A stretch of 64,000 nucleotides of DNA from Hawksworthiomyces lignivorus (taxonomy: Eukaryota > Ascomycota > Sordariomycetes > Ophiostomatales > Ophiostomataceae), in contig NTMA01000015.1 in the NCBI GenBank assembly GCA_002917075.1, positions 1-64,000 of the forward strand, given 5' to 3'. The notes below the pieces were generated by a model, which was not told the DNA's origin, made no database searches, and saw only the letters and a program-made list of their open reading frames with translations. Position 1 is the first letter of the stretch. Each line of letters begins with the position of its first letter. This document shows positions 21,308 through 33,656 of the stretch, in pieces. Position numbers and translations under genes: made by a program.

Positions 21308-23150
21308 TCGGTGATTTTACCGGTGCGGATTATACTCATTTTTGTAGCAAAGTGGTTTCTTCAGACATCGTGCTGCAGCGTCAAGATCAACAGTCGCAAC
21401 CACAGCCGCAATCGCAATATTCCACGTCTCATACAGTGCGCCCTTCTCCTTCTCTCGAAAATCAAACACAGCATTCACTTCGGTCAGCGGCGGCTTCATC
21501 TCAGGCCGCAGGCGCAGACGCAGGCGCATCTACTATGCACCCACATTCCCCACCTCTATCTTCCTCCAACAGCTTTTCCAGCAAAGGCGAGGCTGCTTCT
21601 GTAGCAGCTGGCATCGACGCCAGCGGCAGCGGTGTCTCGCACATTCCCACCCCCCCATCTTCTTCCTCACCCGGCAGCCGAAGTTCGAACTTGACGGTTG
21701 TACGCAGTCCCCAGACCGGGGATGGCTGCGTAGTACACATGGCGCCCATTGAAGCCGATAACGTCCAAGCAGCCTCCGCTACGCCTTCTTCTACATCCGC
21801 CTCAGCTATTATCGCCGATACGGCACCACCTAACCCCAGCGCAGCGAGGCCGCCACCGCCAACAAATGCCATTCCTTCGCCCAGCAGCGACAGCAGCGGC
21901 AACTACAATGCCTATGCCCAGTGGATGCAGACATCTTCCTCTGCCCCTGTTCTCGCCTCACAATCCCTCTCGAGCCTCCCACACCACCTCTCACCCCCGC
22001 AGCTGCCCCCACCACCTCCGGAGCGTGTCCAAAAGACCATTATGATTCGCGATCTACATCACATCCAGACTCTCACGCAACTAGACGGCCTCACAGGAAA
22101 CGGGCCTGGCCTTTTAAACAGCGACCCTCCCCTTCAGGATCTAAAGTTTGAGATCAGCGCCATGCCCATCAGTGACATCATTGAGATGGTCGCTGCCCTT
22201 TTAACCAAAATCACCACGACCAACGACCACCAACACGACGCCCTCAACCGCAACGCAACGCAGCAGCGACAGGTCCAGGCCCACAGTGAGAGCTCTCCAT
22301 CGGATTTACACACGACGAGCCCCTTTTCTGCGTCTGTGCTAGCATTCCACGGCAAGAATGTCCCTGCAATAACCATTCTGAGCTACCTCTCGCGAATTCA
22401 CAAATACTGCCCGACCACATACGAGGTGTTCTTAAGTCTGCTGGTTTACTTTGACCGCATGACAGAGAAGGTAAACGATTTGGTAATGAGCCAGCAGAAC
22501 CAGCAGGAGAGGCAAGGCCAGCAAAGGCAACGGCACCGAGAGAGGTCAGAAACACAAACACAGCAGGCCGACACATCAGTACCCCGGCCGACCGAAATGG
22601 ACGCGGAGATGCGTGACGCCGACGCTGCGGAAGAAGACGATGACGACTCATCCAGCGACGATGCAGAGACGGACGAGGGGCTCGCAGACAGTGACGATGA
22701 GGACGAAGCAGCTGATAATGCGAATGGCAGGAGCAGCAACCAGCATAACAGCAGCAGAGAGAGTGGTAGATCCTCTGTCACCGATGCCGGGGCATTATCC
22801 CCTGCCGCGACATATTTTGTGGTCGACAGTTATAACATTCACCGCTTGATCATCGCGGGCGTGACTTGTGCCAGCAAGTTTTTCTCTGATGTCTTTTACA
22901 CAAATTCAAGATACGCAAAGGTAACCTCTTTCTGAGTCTTGGCGCTCTTCTTTTTCATATACTGACAGACTAGGTTGGCGGCCTTCCTCTTGCCGAATTG
23001 AACCACCTCGAGCTGCAATTTCTCATCCTCAATGACTTCCGCCTCGCCATTCCGATCGAAGATCTAGAAGCCTATGCGACCATGCTTGTCGAGTTCTACG
23101 CCCGCGACGTCGTTGGACAGCGGCCGCGGCCTTCAGCGAGCAGCACATAG
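21295..23150 (+). CDS. Pho80-type cyclin with long disordered inserts
   Basis: Two exons, 21295-22920 and 22974-23150, give 600 aa; the junction joins FYTNSRYAK to VGGLPLAELNHLELQFL. The C-terminal part is a Pho80/Pcl-type cyclin box that would bind a Pho85-like kinase: VPAITILSYLSRIHKYCP near residue 355, VFLSLLVYFDRM near 380, then YNIHRLIIAGVTCASKFFSDVFY near 510-530. Residues 1 to about 240 are Ser/Pro/Gln-rich and look disordered. A second low-complexity block of about 110 residues, glutamine-rich then strongly acidic, sits inside the cyclin box between the two helix blocks (about 395-505). Members of this family govern phosphate and nutrient signalling, but which cyclin this is cannot be decided here. 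The start is the first ATG in frame; an overlapping uORF precedes it. Confidence 0.88.
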
Positions 23151-23938
23151 CGGCTGTACCGACGAGAGGTGAACTGAAATTGGACGACACTGGTTTACAT
23201 TCGGAACAGGCTCTGCGGCTCGAGGATAGCAGTGACAACAGCACGAGAAGGGGAAATGGCATATACTACAGGCAAAACGAATTTAAAGAATACGAGCTAC
23301 GAGCATTAGAATCTGCGACGGTATGCCACGTCGCTGCTAGGCTGCTTCAGGACGGGGATGAGGTGATACAACTTTACCTTTAGAGGAATCCTGTTTCCTA
23401 TATACTATGATATCAGCATTACGACTTAGACGAAGACGGAACACGATGGCCAAGCTTCCCTCCATACATAGGATTAAGACGGTTTTGTCAGAACAGAGAG
23501 TGGGAATCTTGGGGAGTGAGGAGGTCTAGGATGAGAGCTGAGACGACGGTATGTTGGTTTTATCTACGTGGTTGCCACGGTCATGGAAGGATAGATGGAT
23601 GGGGACTATAATGCATGGCTCTGTTACTCTGCTTGTGTATGTTGGGTCAGCATGGAGCGCAGTCAATGTTGTTGGCCGTGCTCCTGTCTGCTAGGTTTTA
23701 TTTGATAGTCCCTTTGTATTTTAGAATCCGCTTGTACAAGCCTTCTTTCTTAGGCGTTCGACGTTCTTTTCTTATATTGCTACTTTACCTCTAATACACC
23801 GCGCAATTTCATTCTACAGCTTTCTTTGGGTTGGTTATATTCATACGCAGACATTTACTCGTTGCGATTTGTCATAAACTATGCCTGAGAGGCTGTGCAT
23901 GCCATGCCGAGTATCTTTTAGCGCCCCTGGCCAGAGCC
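23151..23938. other. Convergent spacer between cyclin and superoxide dismutase
   Basis: The two genes end towards each other here, so the stretch should carry both 3' UTRs. The frame at 23180-23383 has no recognisable feature and no ATG context linking it to another exon. No gene seen. Confidence 0.5.
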
Positions 23939-24872
23939 TCACGTTGACAGAGTCACTTTGAGAAAATCAAACGCGTCCTCTTCCGCTCCTGTGTACCGCA
24001 GCTCTGCTGTGGTCCAGTTAATGATCTTCCAGATGTTGTCCACATATGACTGTTTGCCATTTTTGTACTTTAGGTGCGGGTAGAACTGTCAGCCTGAAAA
24101 TCCATACGCCCAATGAAAGTTTCGCTCTGGGTATGCTGGTTCATCCTACCTGAAGATAGTACGCATGCTCCCACATGTCAATACCCAAGATGGGCACGAC
24201 GCCATCCTCGACAATCGGATCCTGGTCCTTGGTCTTGACGATGCGGAGGACCGGGTCAGCCTTGCTATCAGCTTGCGCAGACCGCACCAGCCAGCCCCAG
24301 CCAGAGCCCTGGATCGACAGGAGCGCGCTGGAAAATGCCGCCATGAAACCGTCCAGGCTGCCAAATGCAGCCTGCAGGCCCTTCATGAGCTGTGGCGCTT
24401 TTGTTTCTGGCTGACTTGCGTCTGTGCTGGCGGCAGGGGCAAGCGACGGCCAGAAGAGTGCGTGGTTTATGTGGCCGCCTCCATTAAAACGGATGGCCGG
24501 CTGCAGCGCAATCTGCTGGCCGATGTGGCCAGTAGATGTGGCGACGGAATAATTAGCCAGCACCTTATTCAGGTTTGTTACGTACGCCTGGTGGTGCTTG
24601 TCGTGGTGGAGCGTCATGATCTCAGCGGAAATATGAGGCTCCAAAGCCTGGAAAATGTCAGTTGATATCGCAGAGGAATTCACCGTGCAAGTACTCACGT
24701 CATACGCATACGGGAGAGGAGGTAAAGCGTATGTTTGCACCGATGGGAGAGCAGCGTTCTATGAAGCGTCAGGAAATTCGATGAACACCCGTACAGATGT
24801 AAATCGTGAGAATTATACCATCTCGCCAAACACCATCTGGCCGGGAACTGCGACACTCGCCATGTCGGCCAT
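23939..24872 (-). CDS. Manganese/iron superoxide dismutase
   Basis: Four exons on the minus strand: 24872-24819, 24758-24699, 24647-24150 and 24085-23939, giving 252 aa. It converts superoxide to peroxide and oxygen. All four metal ligands are visible: LHHDKHH (H52), GGHINHALFW (H100) and DMWEHAYYLQ (D195, H199). The conserved core begins TYALPPLPYAYDALEPHI. Exon 1 is the least certain part. It rests on an ATG at 24872, a GTATAA donor and a 60-nt intron with a CTGAC branch site; without it the core frame has no ATG. The resulting N-terminal extension (about 26 residues) has no arginine and does not look like a mitochondrial presequence, so a cytosolic Mn-SOD is possible. The 3' end is convergent with the cyclin gene. 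Confidence 0.87.
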
Positions 24873-25672
24873 TTCAGACGAATAGGGACTGGATTATAAC
24901 TGATTCCTGCAGATCGTTTACTGATGCAAAGAAAACAGAGATACCTCGTGAGCTTCGTCGGCAACTTATTAGATACCGTAACTTTGTTGAGAGTAGAGGA
25001 GCTGGAGCTGCAAGCACAGAGCTCGAAGCACAGGATGTGCCTAAAAACGTAATTACTAATACCTGCAAGCTGGCTAGTTTCAGGGGTGACGTTGCTGCAG
25101 ACGGCTCTCCGCTTCTTCCCATCTGCTAACTCCGGCCGCTGAGGAGCGCCAATGAGCCAACAAGACGAGTCGTTTTCCTTCGTATTCAACGCCTGACGCG
25201 CCGTGTTAGAGCAGTGGTCCACTCTCCAAAACAATATTACCTCGTTGTGGCATTCTTACAAGTAGTCTACGGAGTACACTCACCTTCTCTTTTGTTGACT
25301 GGCAACACTTTCCTCCCACGGTCAATCTTACAGGCTGCTGAAGAAAATATGAACATAATCAAGCGAAATAGTTGACATCATAGATTCGCACATTAGACTA
25401 GGACATTTGTTTTGAATCCTATGAACGGCTTTAGAATATTAACGCCTAATGACGTCACAAGAACTGCAGCAAAGTGCGGCGATCAAATCCATGGCTATGC
25501 CGTGCAGCATTAAGTGCATCCAAAATCTAGCAACAGTCATATATCATGGCTAGTTTCCCGTTCCCGAAGAAGGTAGCAATAGCTTCTATTTAGACATTCT
25601 CAGAGAGCCAATATTTTTCAGCCCAACTTCCACATCGTTAACTCTTCTGTCATATTAACAATTGCTCCCAAT
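24873..25672. other. Divergent spacer between SOD and small membrane protein gene
   Basis: Promoters of both neighbours should lie here. One TACGGAGTA motif is at 25268-25276. Overlapping frames on both strands near 24800-25230 have no recognisable content. No gene seen. Confidence 0.5.
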
Positions 25673-26090
25673 ATGCCTTCTCTTTCCGCTGCCGTTACTG
25701 ACCTATTCCAGTCTGTTCATGAGGCCATATGCACGGCGGTTAGACTGTTCTTTCGTCTTATATGCGGCGCTTTTGCAGCCGTAGCCCACCTTGCGGAGGC
25801 AGTCTTCTACCTTTGCATTGATGTTCTACGAAGCGTTGTTACTTTGATTGGCGGTCTAGGGGCGTTCATTACCGGTAAGACTTCACAATTTCGCATTCTG
25901 TACAGCGAGTTTCGCTTACGCATGTCCAGGAAACTTCGTCCTATTAGGTATTGTGGCCGTGGCCGCATTCTTCTACGTTCAGCGGCGGGAACAGCAGCAA
26001 CAAAGACCAGTCCAGACTCCCATAGTCCAGAAAACATTGCGTGGCACTGAGAGTTCCAAGGCAAACAAAGTGAAAACCCCCAACTTTTAA
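25673..26090 (+). CDS. Small two-exon membrane protein of unknown function
   Basis: Two exons, 25673-25874 and 25930-26090, give 120 aa. The 55-nt intron (GTAAGA..CCAG) splits a glycine codon. Reading through instead of splicing loses the second hydrophobic segment, which supports the intron. Exon 1 encodes a long hydrophobic, amphipathic stretch (residues about 8-66). Exon 2 opens with a clear membrane segment, NFVLLGIVAVAAFFYV, followed by a basic, Gln-rich tail (QRREQQQQ) and a Lys-rich C terminus. There is no cleavable signal peptide, so it is probably an integral membrane protein. The pattern resembles short fungal proteins I have seen without assigned function; I cannot name it. Confidence 0.72.
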
Positions 26091-28182
26091 ATAGATATCT
26101 GAAATAAGAAAGCTATGAAGTAATTTTTTTTTTCTCGAAAGGGAACGTTCGTTCCTTGTGGTTTTAATATGCCCTCGAAGGCGGAAATCAATTCGCTGTT
26201 CATGCTGCCCTGCAGAAAAAGAACTAGTCAACAAATGTGTTGATGAATAGAAATTGAGGTTAACTTTTAGTATATAGTTTCATTTGTTTCCCATTCTCTA
26301 GATTTCGCATCCGGTGTCATCGACACAAGCTAGTACTTACACAGAGTGCTGTACCTGTCTCGCTTAGTCTACTGTAATAGCCTGGATATCTCAAGTCACT
26401 TTCACCCTCACATTGCCTCATGAGTTCTCCAATCTCTCAACCTCTGTCAGCCGTGTGCTACGTATATTATTCAGTTGCATTCGGCCTTGTACAGTAGCAT
26501 ATGTATGCACAGCGCATTGCAACACTAATGCCTACCTCTAATTTATGCTTCCCAGCTCAATAGGAGCTGGTCTGCGTAATTACATCAGCCCCTCACATCG
26601 TTGTCCTGTGTGTTTGTCCCATAACGGCTAATATCCAAATGGAAGGTAGGAGAGCGATGAGCACAGCATCTTCAAGGATATATGTGACAAATTTCATATT
26701 AAGGCAGGTTCCATTGCAAAATGTAGCAAGGAGAAAAGAGAAAAGAGGTGAGAAGGTCGGAGAATTTGTCTTCTTGGTGCCAAGCAACCAAAGTGGTAGA
26801 AAGCATTCTAGATCGCCAATCATAGACCATTCAATCGTTAGTTGTACCTAGATAGCGCAGATGAGTGTGCTAAGTTGCATTGAGTAATTAGAAAAACAAC
26901 CTCGGCCACCATGCCAGTTCCGCGCATTGTCGCACTGGTTTGTACGGTCTGCATTACATACCGCGCAGAATGGAGCCGAGAAATCGCCCTTACCGGCGCA
27001 CAAGACTATCGGAAGCGATTGGTGCGTTGATGTTATCATACTTTGCTTTAAGCAACACATTTAGAGCTTGGGATGCATCTCTTTTCTCCTGCATGGGGTC
27101 TGGATGGGCGGAGTTGATTTCAGGCTGTGTACTTGCGGGAAATAAAGGGCAGGCCAAGCGGGAGCATTAAATTAATATACAAAAGCCGCCCTCATATATA
27201 TCGTCGGATACTGGGTTTCTGTATGTGCTTACGTTTCCAAATGATTTAGCTCTCGCCTAGCTCTCCTCGTCGCAGTACTTTGCCATCATTGGATGCCAAT
27301 ATCTAGGGAGCTCAAAATGCCATCGAAGCCAAGAGGAAAAGGCTCACTAACGGACGCCGGTAACTTTCAATTTAATCGTAATCTACGACGTGTATACCTT
27401 GTCGCTCACAAAGCTCCTTCCTTTTTCTCCGTCAGCGGTTCCCTCACAAGCCAAGAAATGCAGGTCCCCTTAGCGCTCCGCTGCAAGCCTACCCGAAGTT
27501 TCCTAAACGGGTAATGGACCACAGAAGTCGTCATTTGCGCCTGCCGCTCATCTGTACATTGCCCGCTTTCAGAGATATAGATGAGCAATGGCAAATGCTA
27601 CTTTTGCTTTTACTCCCTCACTTCGACTTTCTCTTGGCTGCCGGAGGCTATGCCAGCGGCATGTAAAGTATCTGGACTTGGCCGTAAAGATCGGAGGCAC
27701 GCGCAAAAAGAGCATGAGAAAGGAAGGTCCAAGGCATCCTGGCGACTGCGACCGGCAGTATCAGGCGCTAGCTTTCATGTATCCGTATCTTACATTGCTT
27801 CTGGTGAACCCACGGCCCAGATATTGATTGCGGAGAGAACCTGAATCGAAGATGGGTTTGCAATTGGTATATGAAGACGGCATACGCCCCCTCAAGAAAG
27901 GAGCAGGGAAGAAGGCAGAACCCTAGGCAGCTCTGTGAGATGCTCAGTTACATTCATCCGTGATTTTGAGCATCTTGGTTCGCTGCTTTCTCACCCATTC
28001 CATCAACCCGTCTATCTAGTCCACCTATTTCATTTCCGTGGCTTGCAGCCTCATGTAATTGTCACTCGTTTCCCATTTTTTAAGTTGGCCTTCCTCATTG
28101 ATATTCTGTCTGGCATATTGACTATTACCTGCCATCTGTTTATCATCGCACATTATTTACACCAGAATTATTTGCAATCATC
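26091..28182. other. Intergenic region upstream of the sedolisin gene
   Basis: About 2.1 kb with no supported gene. Frames such as 27293-27514 and 27581-27844 lack domains or plausible splice partners. Sequence just before the sedolisin ATG is T- and pyrimidine-rich, as expected for a leader. Confidence 0.5.
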
Positions 28183-30139
28183 ATGATTGCGCCCCTTCTC
28201 TTGTTTGCCTCCGTGGCTGCGGCAAAGGTCCTTCACAGCCTACCCGCAGTACCACAGGGTTGGAGTTTTGCACGTAGTGCCAGCCCCTCGGATGTTCTGT
28301 CGTTAAAGATTGCGCTCCGCCAGAGAAGTGCTGACGAACTCGAGAAAATTGTGCTTGAAGTGTCGACGCCAGGCCATCCCAACTATGGCATGCACTTGAC
28401 ACGCGACCAGTTACGGTCATATACGGCACCTTCTGCCACGGCTGTGAATGCGGCCTCTGCTTGGCTGCAGCAGCACGGGATTTCGGGGCCCAGTGTGGTT
28501 ATCGACAACGACTGGATCTCATTCACTACCACAGTGGACCGCGCGAACTCCCTGCTCAGTACGCAGTTCCATTGGTACCAGAAAGGGGACAGCCGCACTC
28601 CTGTTCTGCGCACGCTTGCGTATAGCGTCCCAGACGAGCTGCTCGACCATGTCGACCTCGTGCAGCCTACTACGCGCTTCGGGCAGCTCGGTCCACGCCG
28701 GTCAGCCGTCTTTGACATGCAGTATGTGCCCGAGGTTGAAGCCCACAACCTGGTCGCTTCTGCAGCTGCCGCGGGATCGGCCGCCGCCACCCCGGATGCG
28801 GTGTGTGGCAACCAAGTCACACCTGCCTGCCTCAAGAGCCTCTATGGCATCAATTACACTGTCACAGACCCCGCAAAAAACCTCGTCGGCTTCGCATCGT
28901 ACCTGGAGGAGTACGCCCGGTACAATGACCTGACGTCCTTTGCCAACAACCTGGTTCCCGCCGCTAAGGGCCAGAACTTTTCTGTCTCTCTCGTCAATAA
29001 AGGTCTAAATGACCAAAATTCAGATGCCGATAGTGGTACGTGCATCAAAACACATCTGGTGTAGGGCTAAAAAAAATGCTTTCATATCTCATTCTTACAT
29101 TTGCTTGCAGGCGAGGCGAATCTCGATCTCCAGTATATTCTCGGCGTCAGCAATCCCATTCCTATTATCGAATACAGCACCGGCGGTAGAGGGTGAGTAG
29201 TCTTCCTGCTTATTTATCTATGAGTCTATATCAGGCTCCTAAATGACTGTCGATATTATTTGTTTTTGTCACTTCTAACATTGATCGCCTTCTAGACCAC
29301 TTGTTCCTACCCCCGAGGAACCTACGCAGCCGGGCAGCAACGAGCCGTATCTGGAGTTCCTGACATATATCTTGGCCCTCAATGACTCTGAACTACCTCA
29401 AACACTGTCTACATCTTACGGCGAAGAGGAGCAGTCTGTTCCAGCTGACTTTGCTTTGAAAGTGTGCAACATGTTCATGCAGCTGGGCGCCCGCGGAGTC
29501 AGCGTATTGTTCAGCTCTGGCGACTCCGGCCCAGGTGACACCTGTATGCGAATTAGTGACAACAAGCCATACTTCCAACCGACGTTCCCGGCTGGCTGCC
29601 CCTATGTCACCGCCGTGGGCGCAACCTACCAGACGTCGCCTGAATTGGCGGTGGCATTCAGCTCCGGCGGCTTCAGCTCGCTGCACCCTCGCCCGGCTTG
29701 GCAAGATGGTGCTGTGAGCACATACCTCAAGTCGATCGGAAACACCTATTCAGACTTCTTCAATGCGTCCGGCCGCGGCATTCCAGACGTGGCGGCGCAA
29801 GGAAATGACTTTTTGGTCTACGACAAAGGCCGCCTCGCCAGGCTGTCTGGAACAAGTGCATCCTCTCCGGTTTTCACCGGCGTCGTGGCCCTTCTCAACG
29901 CCGCACGTCGCAGCAAGGGACAGCCGCCGCTGGGTTTCTTGAACCCGTGGCTCTACAACAATACAGCTGCTCTGAACGACATCACTGGTGGCTCAGGCCA
30001 GGGATGCACGAACAGGACTTACTTCAAGTCCTACGCTTCCTGGAATGCAACCAAGGGCTGGGATCCTGTGACGGGTCTTGGTACGCCTAACTTCCCTCTA
30101 TTGCTGGCAGCTGCTGCACCAGGTGTCGCAAATCAATAA
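28183..30139 (+). CDS. Secreted sedolisin / tripeptidyl-peptidase (S53)
   Basis: Three exons, 28183-29035, 29111-29192 and 29296-30139, give 592 aa. Residues 1-14 form a signal peptide. A pro-domain (about 15-200, Pro-kumamolisin type, with [11 protein letters not shown]) is followed by the catalytic domain. Sedolisins use a Ser-Glu-Asp triad at acid pH. Seen: GEANLDLQY with E286 and D290 four residues apart, the oxyanion aspartate in SSGDSG (about D388), and SGTSASSP with the nucleophile S499. The C-terminal ITGGSGQGC and [13 protein letters not shown] match the calcium-binding end of the family. The protein is probably exported and self-processing, removing tripeptides from extracellular peptides. 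All three junctions keep the frame, and the second exon (82 nt) carries the Glu/Asp pair. Confidence 0.95.
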
Positions 30140-31943
30140 AACGGATAAACGCGGAGGTGCATATGGCAGATGGTCTGTAAAGGTAGAAGAGTGAAATAAA
30201 ATAAGAAGCAGCGGCAGCGCAAGTATTACAATGCTTGATAATGTAAATAAATGATACGAGACAAAAGAAAGCTCCTGAGCATTCTCGGCGAAATATGAAT
30301 TTTTGCAGTGTAAGCCTTTACAAACATTTTCTATCAAGTGACACACTCGCCCTTCATAGAATACTTTACAGGAAGGCTACTTTCCTCCAGACAGAAGTCT
30401 ATGGTCATAGCAACGGTGCCGAGAGTATCATTCAGGTGCCGAGTTCGGCGGCGACGTCAGCTGTGCCCACGTCGCCAGCTAGATTCTCGTGTCATTGCTA
30501 CCAGAATAACAGAAGAAGGCTGTGTCGTACAGCCGCAAATATTGCACAGTTCTCGTTATTCCAAGCGTCCTCTACCTGTTTTGAAGATTTCTTTTATCGA
30601 AAGGCCTCCAGGCATTTTGCTGTAACAAGATACCTCGAAAACAACGCAAGCGACCAGAGTAGCAAAAAAAAAAAAAAGAAAAGAAAAGAGACTCTATTTT
30701 AGTGACCAGTGTGGAATGGCCATAATATCAGCAACCTCTCATCAGAGCAATGTGCATGTGCTAATTGGCAGAGTGCACTTCTAAGCCCATCGGGCACCGT
30801 CGACACAAACTAAGGCAAAATAACTGCCCAGTCCGCAGTGAAATTTGTATTACTGTGGTAGACCTATTGAACTATTTGTGTGATGCGCCACGAAACACTC
30901 TTTGCTAAATTAACGAATCAAGAAAAACAAAACTTCATAGAGAACATCAATGATCCTGTTCTTGACTTGTAGGGCATTACAAGTAGGGGGTCTGTGGCCA
31001 GGAAAGACCTCATAGCTAGAATACAAAAATTCTTGTATTTACTTTACGTAAATGCCATGCTTGCACAGTGATATTCTTGGGAGGCTTGGTGCTGGATTTT
31101 GCTTGCTTTCTACGGACATCCACGACGTACTTCCCCCAATTACTTGATCTGGTAGTAATTCAGGTTTGGAAGCTGAGAAAGATGTATGAAAATAAGAAAA
31201 ACGGTTGCTGTGATTATGCAGTCATTCAAACATAAATTAAGAATATGAAGGCAATCTTTTAATAGCCGTGAGGACAGACACCAAGTAAGCGATCCCACTC
31301 CCCAGCCTCAAGAGGTGTCGAGGCAGTTGACAAAGTGCAGCCTTATTTTAGCTTACTAGCCCTTAGGGGGGGGGAGGCATTATATTAGAACAAAAATAAA
31401 TAAAATAATCTAGGTGAGAGAAACGAGAAGCTACAAAGGAATAATGTTTTACAAATGATTAAAAAAAGTAGAAGAGGATGAAAATCACTTTGTTGAGGCC
31501 AGGAAAATGCGCCGAGAAGACAGGCCCATGTAGACCTTGGTGGCACCAGTAAAATAGGAGAAGAGACAGGGGAATGAGTACGAAGTATTAAAGAGTACCT
31601 CCCCAATACCCCTCAATGAATATAGGGGCAGAAATAGCATTATTGACGAAAAGGTACATGAAAAAGAAAAGCAGTGCAAAAGAGACGCCAGCCAACCACA
31701 GCCAACGCGACTTGGCTCTTATTCAAGTAACGATACTGTATTTCGTAACGGTTTCTGTTTTCTTTTCTTGTCACCGATAAAAATTAAGCAAGGAGTAGGC
31801 TCCCTTTGCTCATAGAGCCAGCAAGGAATTTCGCCCTGTGCAATCACAAAAGAGGCGTTGATCTTCGCCAATCCTAGTCGTCATCTGGAGCCTGCATGTC
31901 GAGCACAATCTGCGCAGGACAGCCCGCTGGGCACACCGCAAAC

Positions 31944-31984
<41 letters not shown>

Positions 31985-33656
31985 GTCGCCTCCCAGGCGG
32001 AAGACTCGGTAGGAGTTTCGATAAGGGAGTATTGTGCGTGTATATACTTGTACCGAAATGCTTTCGGAATAAAACGCACAATTGTCCAGCGCATGCTGTT
32101 GACCAAGCAGCTGCCACGCGGCAAACCTGGTGTTGTTTCTATGCAAGCATAGAACCTCGGTCTCAACACAAAGACATTTGTGGGAAACGGAGCTACGGGC
32201 AAGATGGATTCCAGATACTGGGCAAAATAGGCGCTGTCCACTTTGCCGACGTCGCTAAACAGAAGACAAAGAGCGATTTTGATGCCTGAAAAAAGACAAG
32301 TTCTTTTAGATGAATCAGGCAAGCTCCCCGACGACAAATCTCTCAGGCATCTTTCGCCATACGCCCTCGATGCCCTCGAAAGAACTGAGCCGATGGCCAG
32401 GCAGCACTGGCGTATTCCCGGGGTGCCGACCTAATCCCGAAAACTGGCGGATGTTTTAACCGAGCCGCCATCGTGCGCGACGGCGTGTCTAGATCGAGGA
32501 ATGGGCTGTCTGCGTTTCTTTGTTCTCGATCGCGAAACCCTGACGGTTCGTTCGGAGCTTGATCCAAGTGTGAAAACTTTGCACCCAAGGAAAGGGTCGG
32601 CAGTGGTTCGCCTGAAAGATTTTTACAGAGTCTTTTTAGCGGGTGGAGCGGTGGTATGGTCCCAGTAACAGAATAGGAAGCCGAAGACAAAGAAATAGCC
32701 CCTGTGGCCCGTGCAGGACCACGTTTGCGCTGTGGGTCATGCTCAGCCTAGCGTCAGGCACAGCCCAATAGCAGCACACCAACAGAGCGTAGCAGCTGCA
32801 GCGTAGCTCCGTACAAAACCCTGGGACACCTTTCCGCCCCCTCCTTCCGGCACCGTGCTGACCCACAATTTATTGCGCTTCCTTCTGCTATTTGTAGGCC
32901 TGAGGTAAGAGCTAACCGTAAGAGGAAGAAACAGCAGAAGTGCAAGGGGCAAAGAAACAAAGAAGCGAGTGAAACAAAGAAACAGCAGACGAGCCGCCGA
33001 GCGGACGCAAAAAAAGAAAGTACGACTAACTACGTGTATGTGGAGGCCACGATCTTGCTTAGGGGGAAACCATAATAGATGCAAAAAGTCACTCAACCAC
33101 GCCCCCGGCACCCTGGCCGTTGGACGGACTGTCTCCACTTCGCTTGTCAGGCAGACTTTTCCTCGTTCCCTGCATCTTGACCAGACTACCAATGCTCCCC
33201 GTAGTACATTTAAGGACGGGACCCCGTCTCCCGTTGTCGCCATGGAATGGAGAAGTGATGATGGATCTCTATTCTCTCTCTACCCACTCCTTCGAAACCG
33301 TCCTTTAGATCCTCGAGGTTGTAAATACACACTCTTTTGTTTTGCATCTTCACCACACAGCCGCATCCCGGTGGCAGGCCACTCTTTGAGTATCGCAAAT
33401 ATCTCTACTTGCAACCTGAGAACCTTCTCTTTCGTATCGACAGCCATCTAGTGCTCGAGTTCATTCTTTCCTACCTACTGGTCCGGGTAGCTTTTCTTCA
33501 ACCGTCTCTTCGATATCAGATCGCATTCAAGTCCAACGTGAAGCTTCACGACAACTTTGCCAACCGCAACATTATACCCGTCTTCGAAAGACTCAAACAG
33601 ATTCTTACTCTCCTTTCGTGAACTTATTTATATCTAGCTTCATTTCTTTCATCACA
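30140..33656. other. 3.5-kb intergenic region with long poly(A) tract
   Basis: No supported gene. It contains a 38-nt A run (31945-31982), an A-run near 30664-30676 and a G run near 31366-31376. Frames across the A run translate to poly-Lys or poly-Phe and are artefacts. From about 33240 the sequence becomes pyrimidine-rich and probably serves as promoter/leader of the next gene. Confidence 0.5.
31945..31982 (+). repeat. 38-nt poly(A) homopolymer
   Basis: Uninterrupted A from 31945 to 31982. It could be a simple repeat or the tail of an old retroposed copy. I see no recognisable retrogene or SINE body next to it and no flanking target-site duplication that I can support. Confidence 0.85.

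Noticed and set aside
31810..32337. Overlapping frames with poly-Phe or poly-Lys
   Set aside because: They exist only because the 38-nt A run is open in several frames.
33618..33656. N-terminal extension of the GPI protein
   Set aside because: The upstream in-frame codon is GTG, not ATG; starting at 33657 gives a clean signal peptide.
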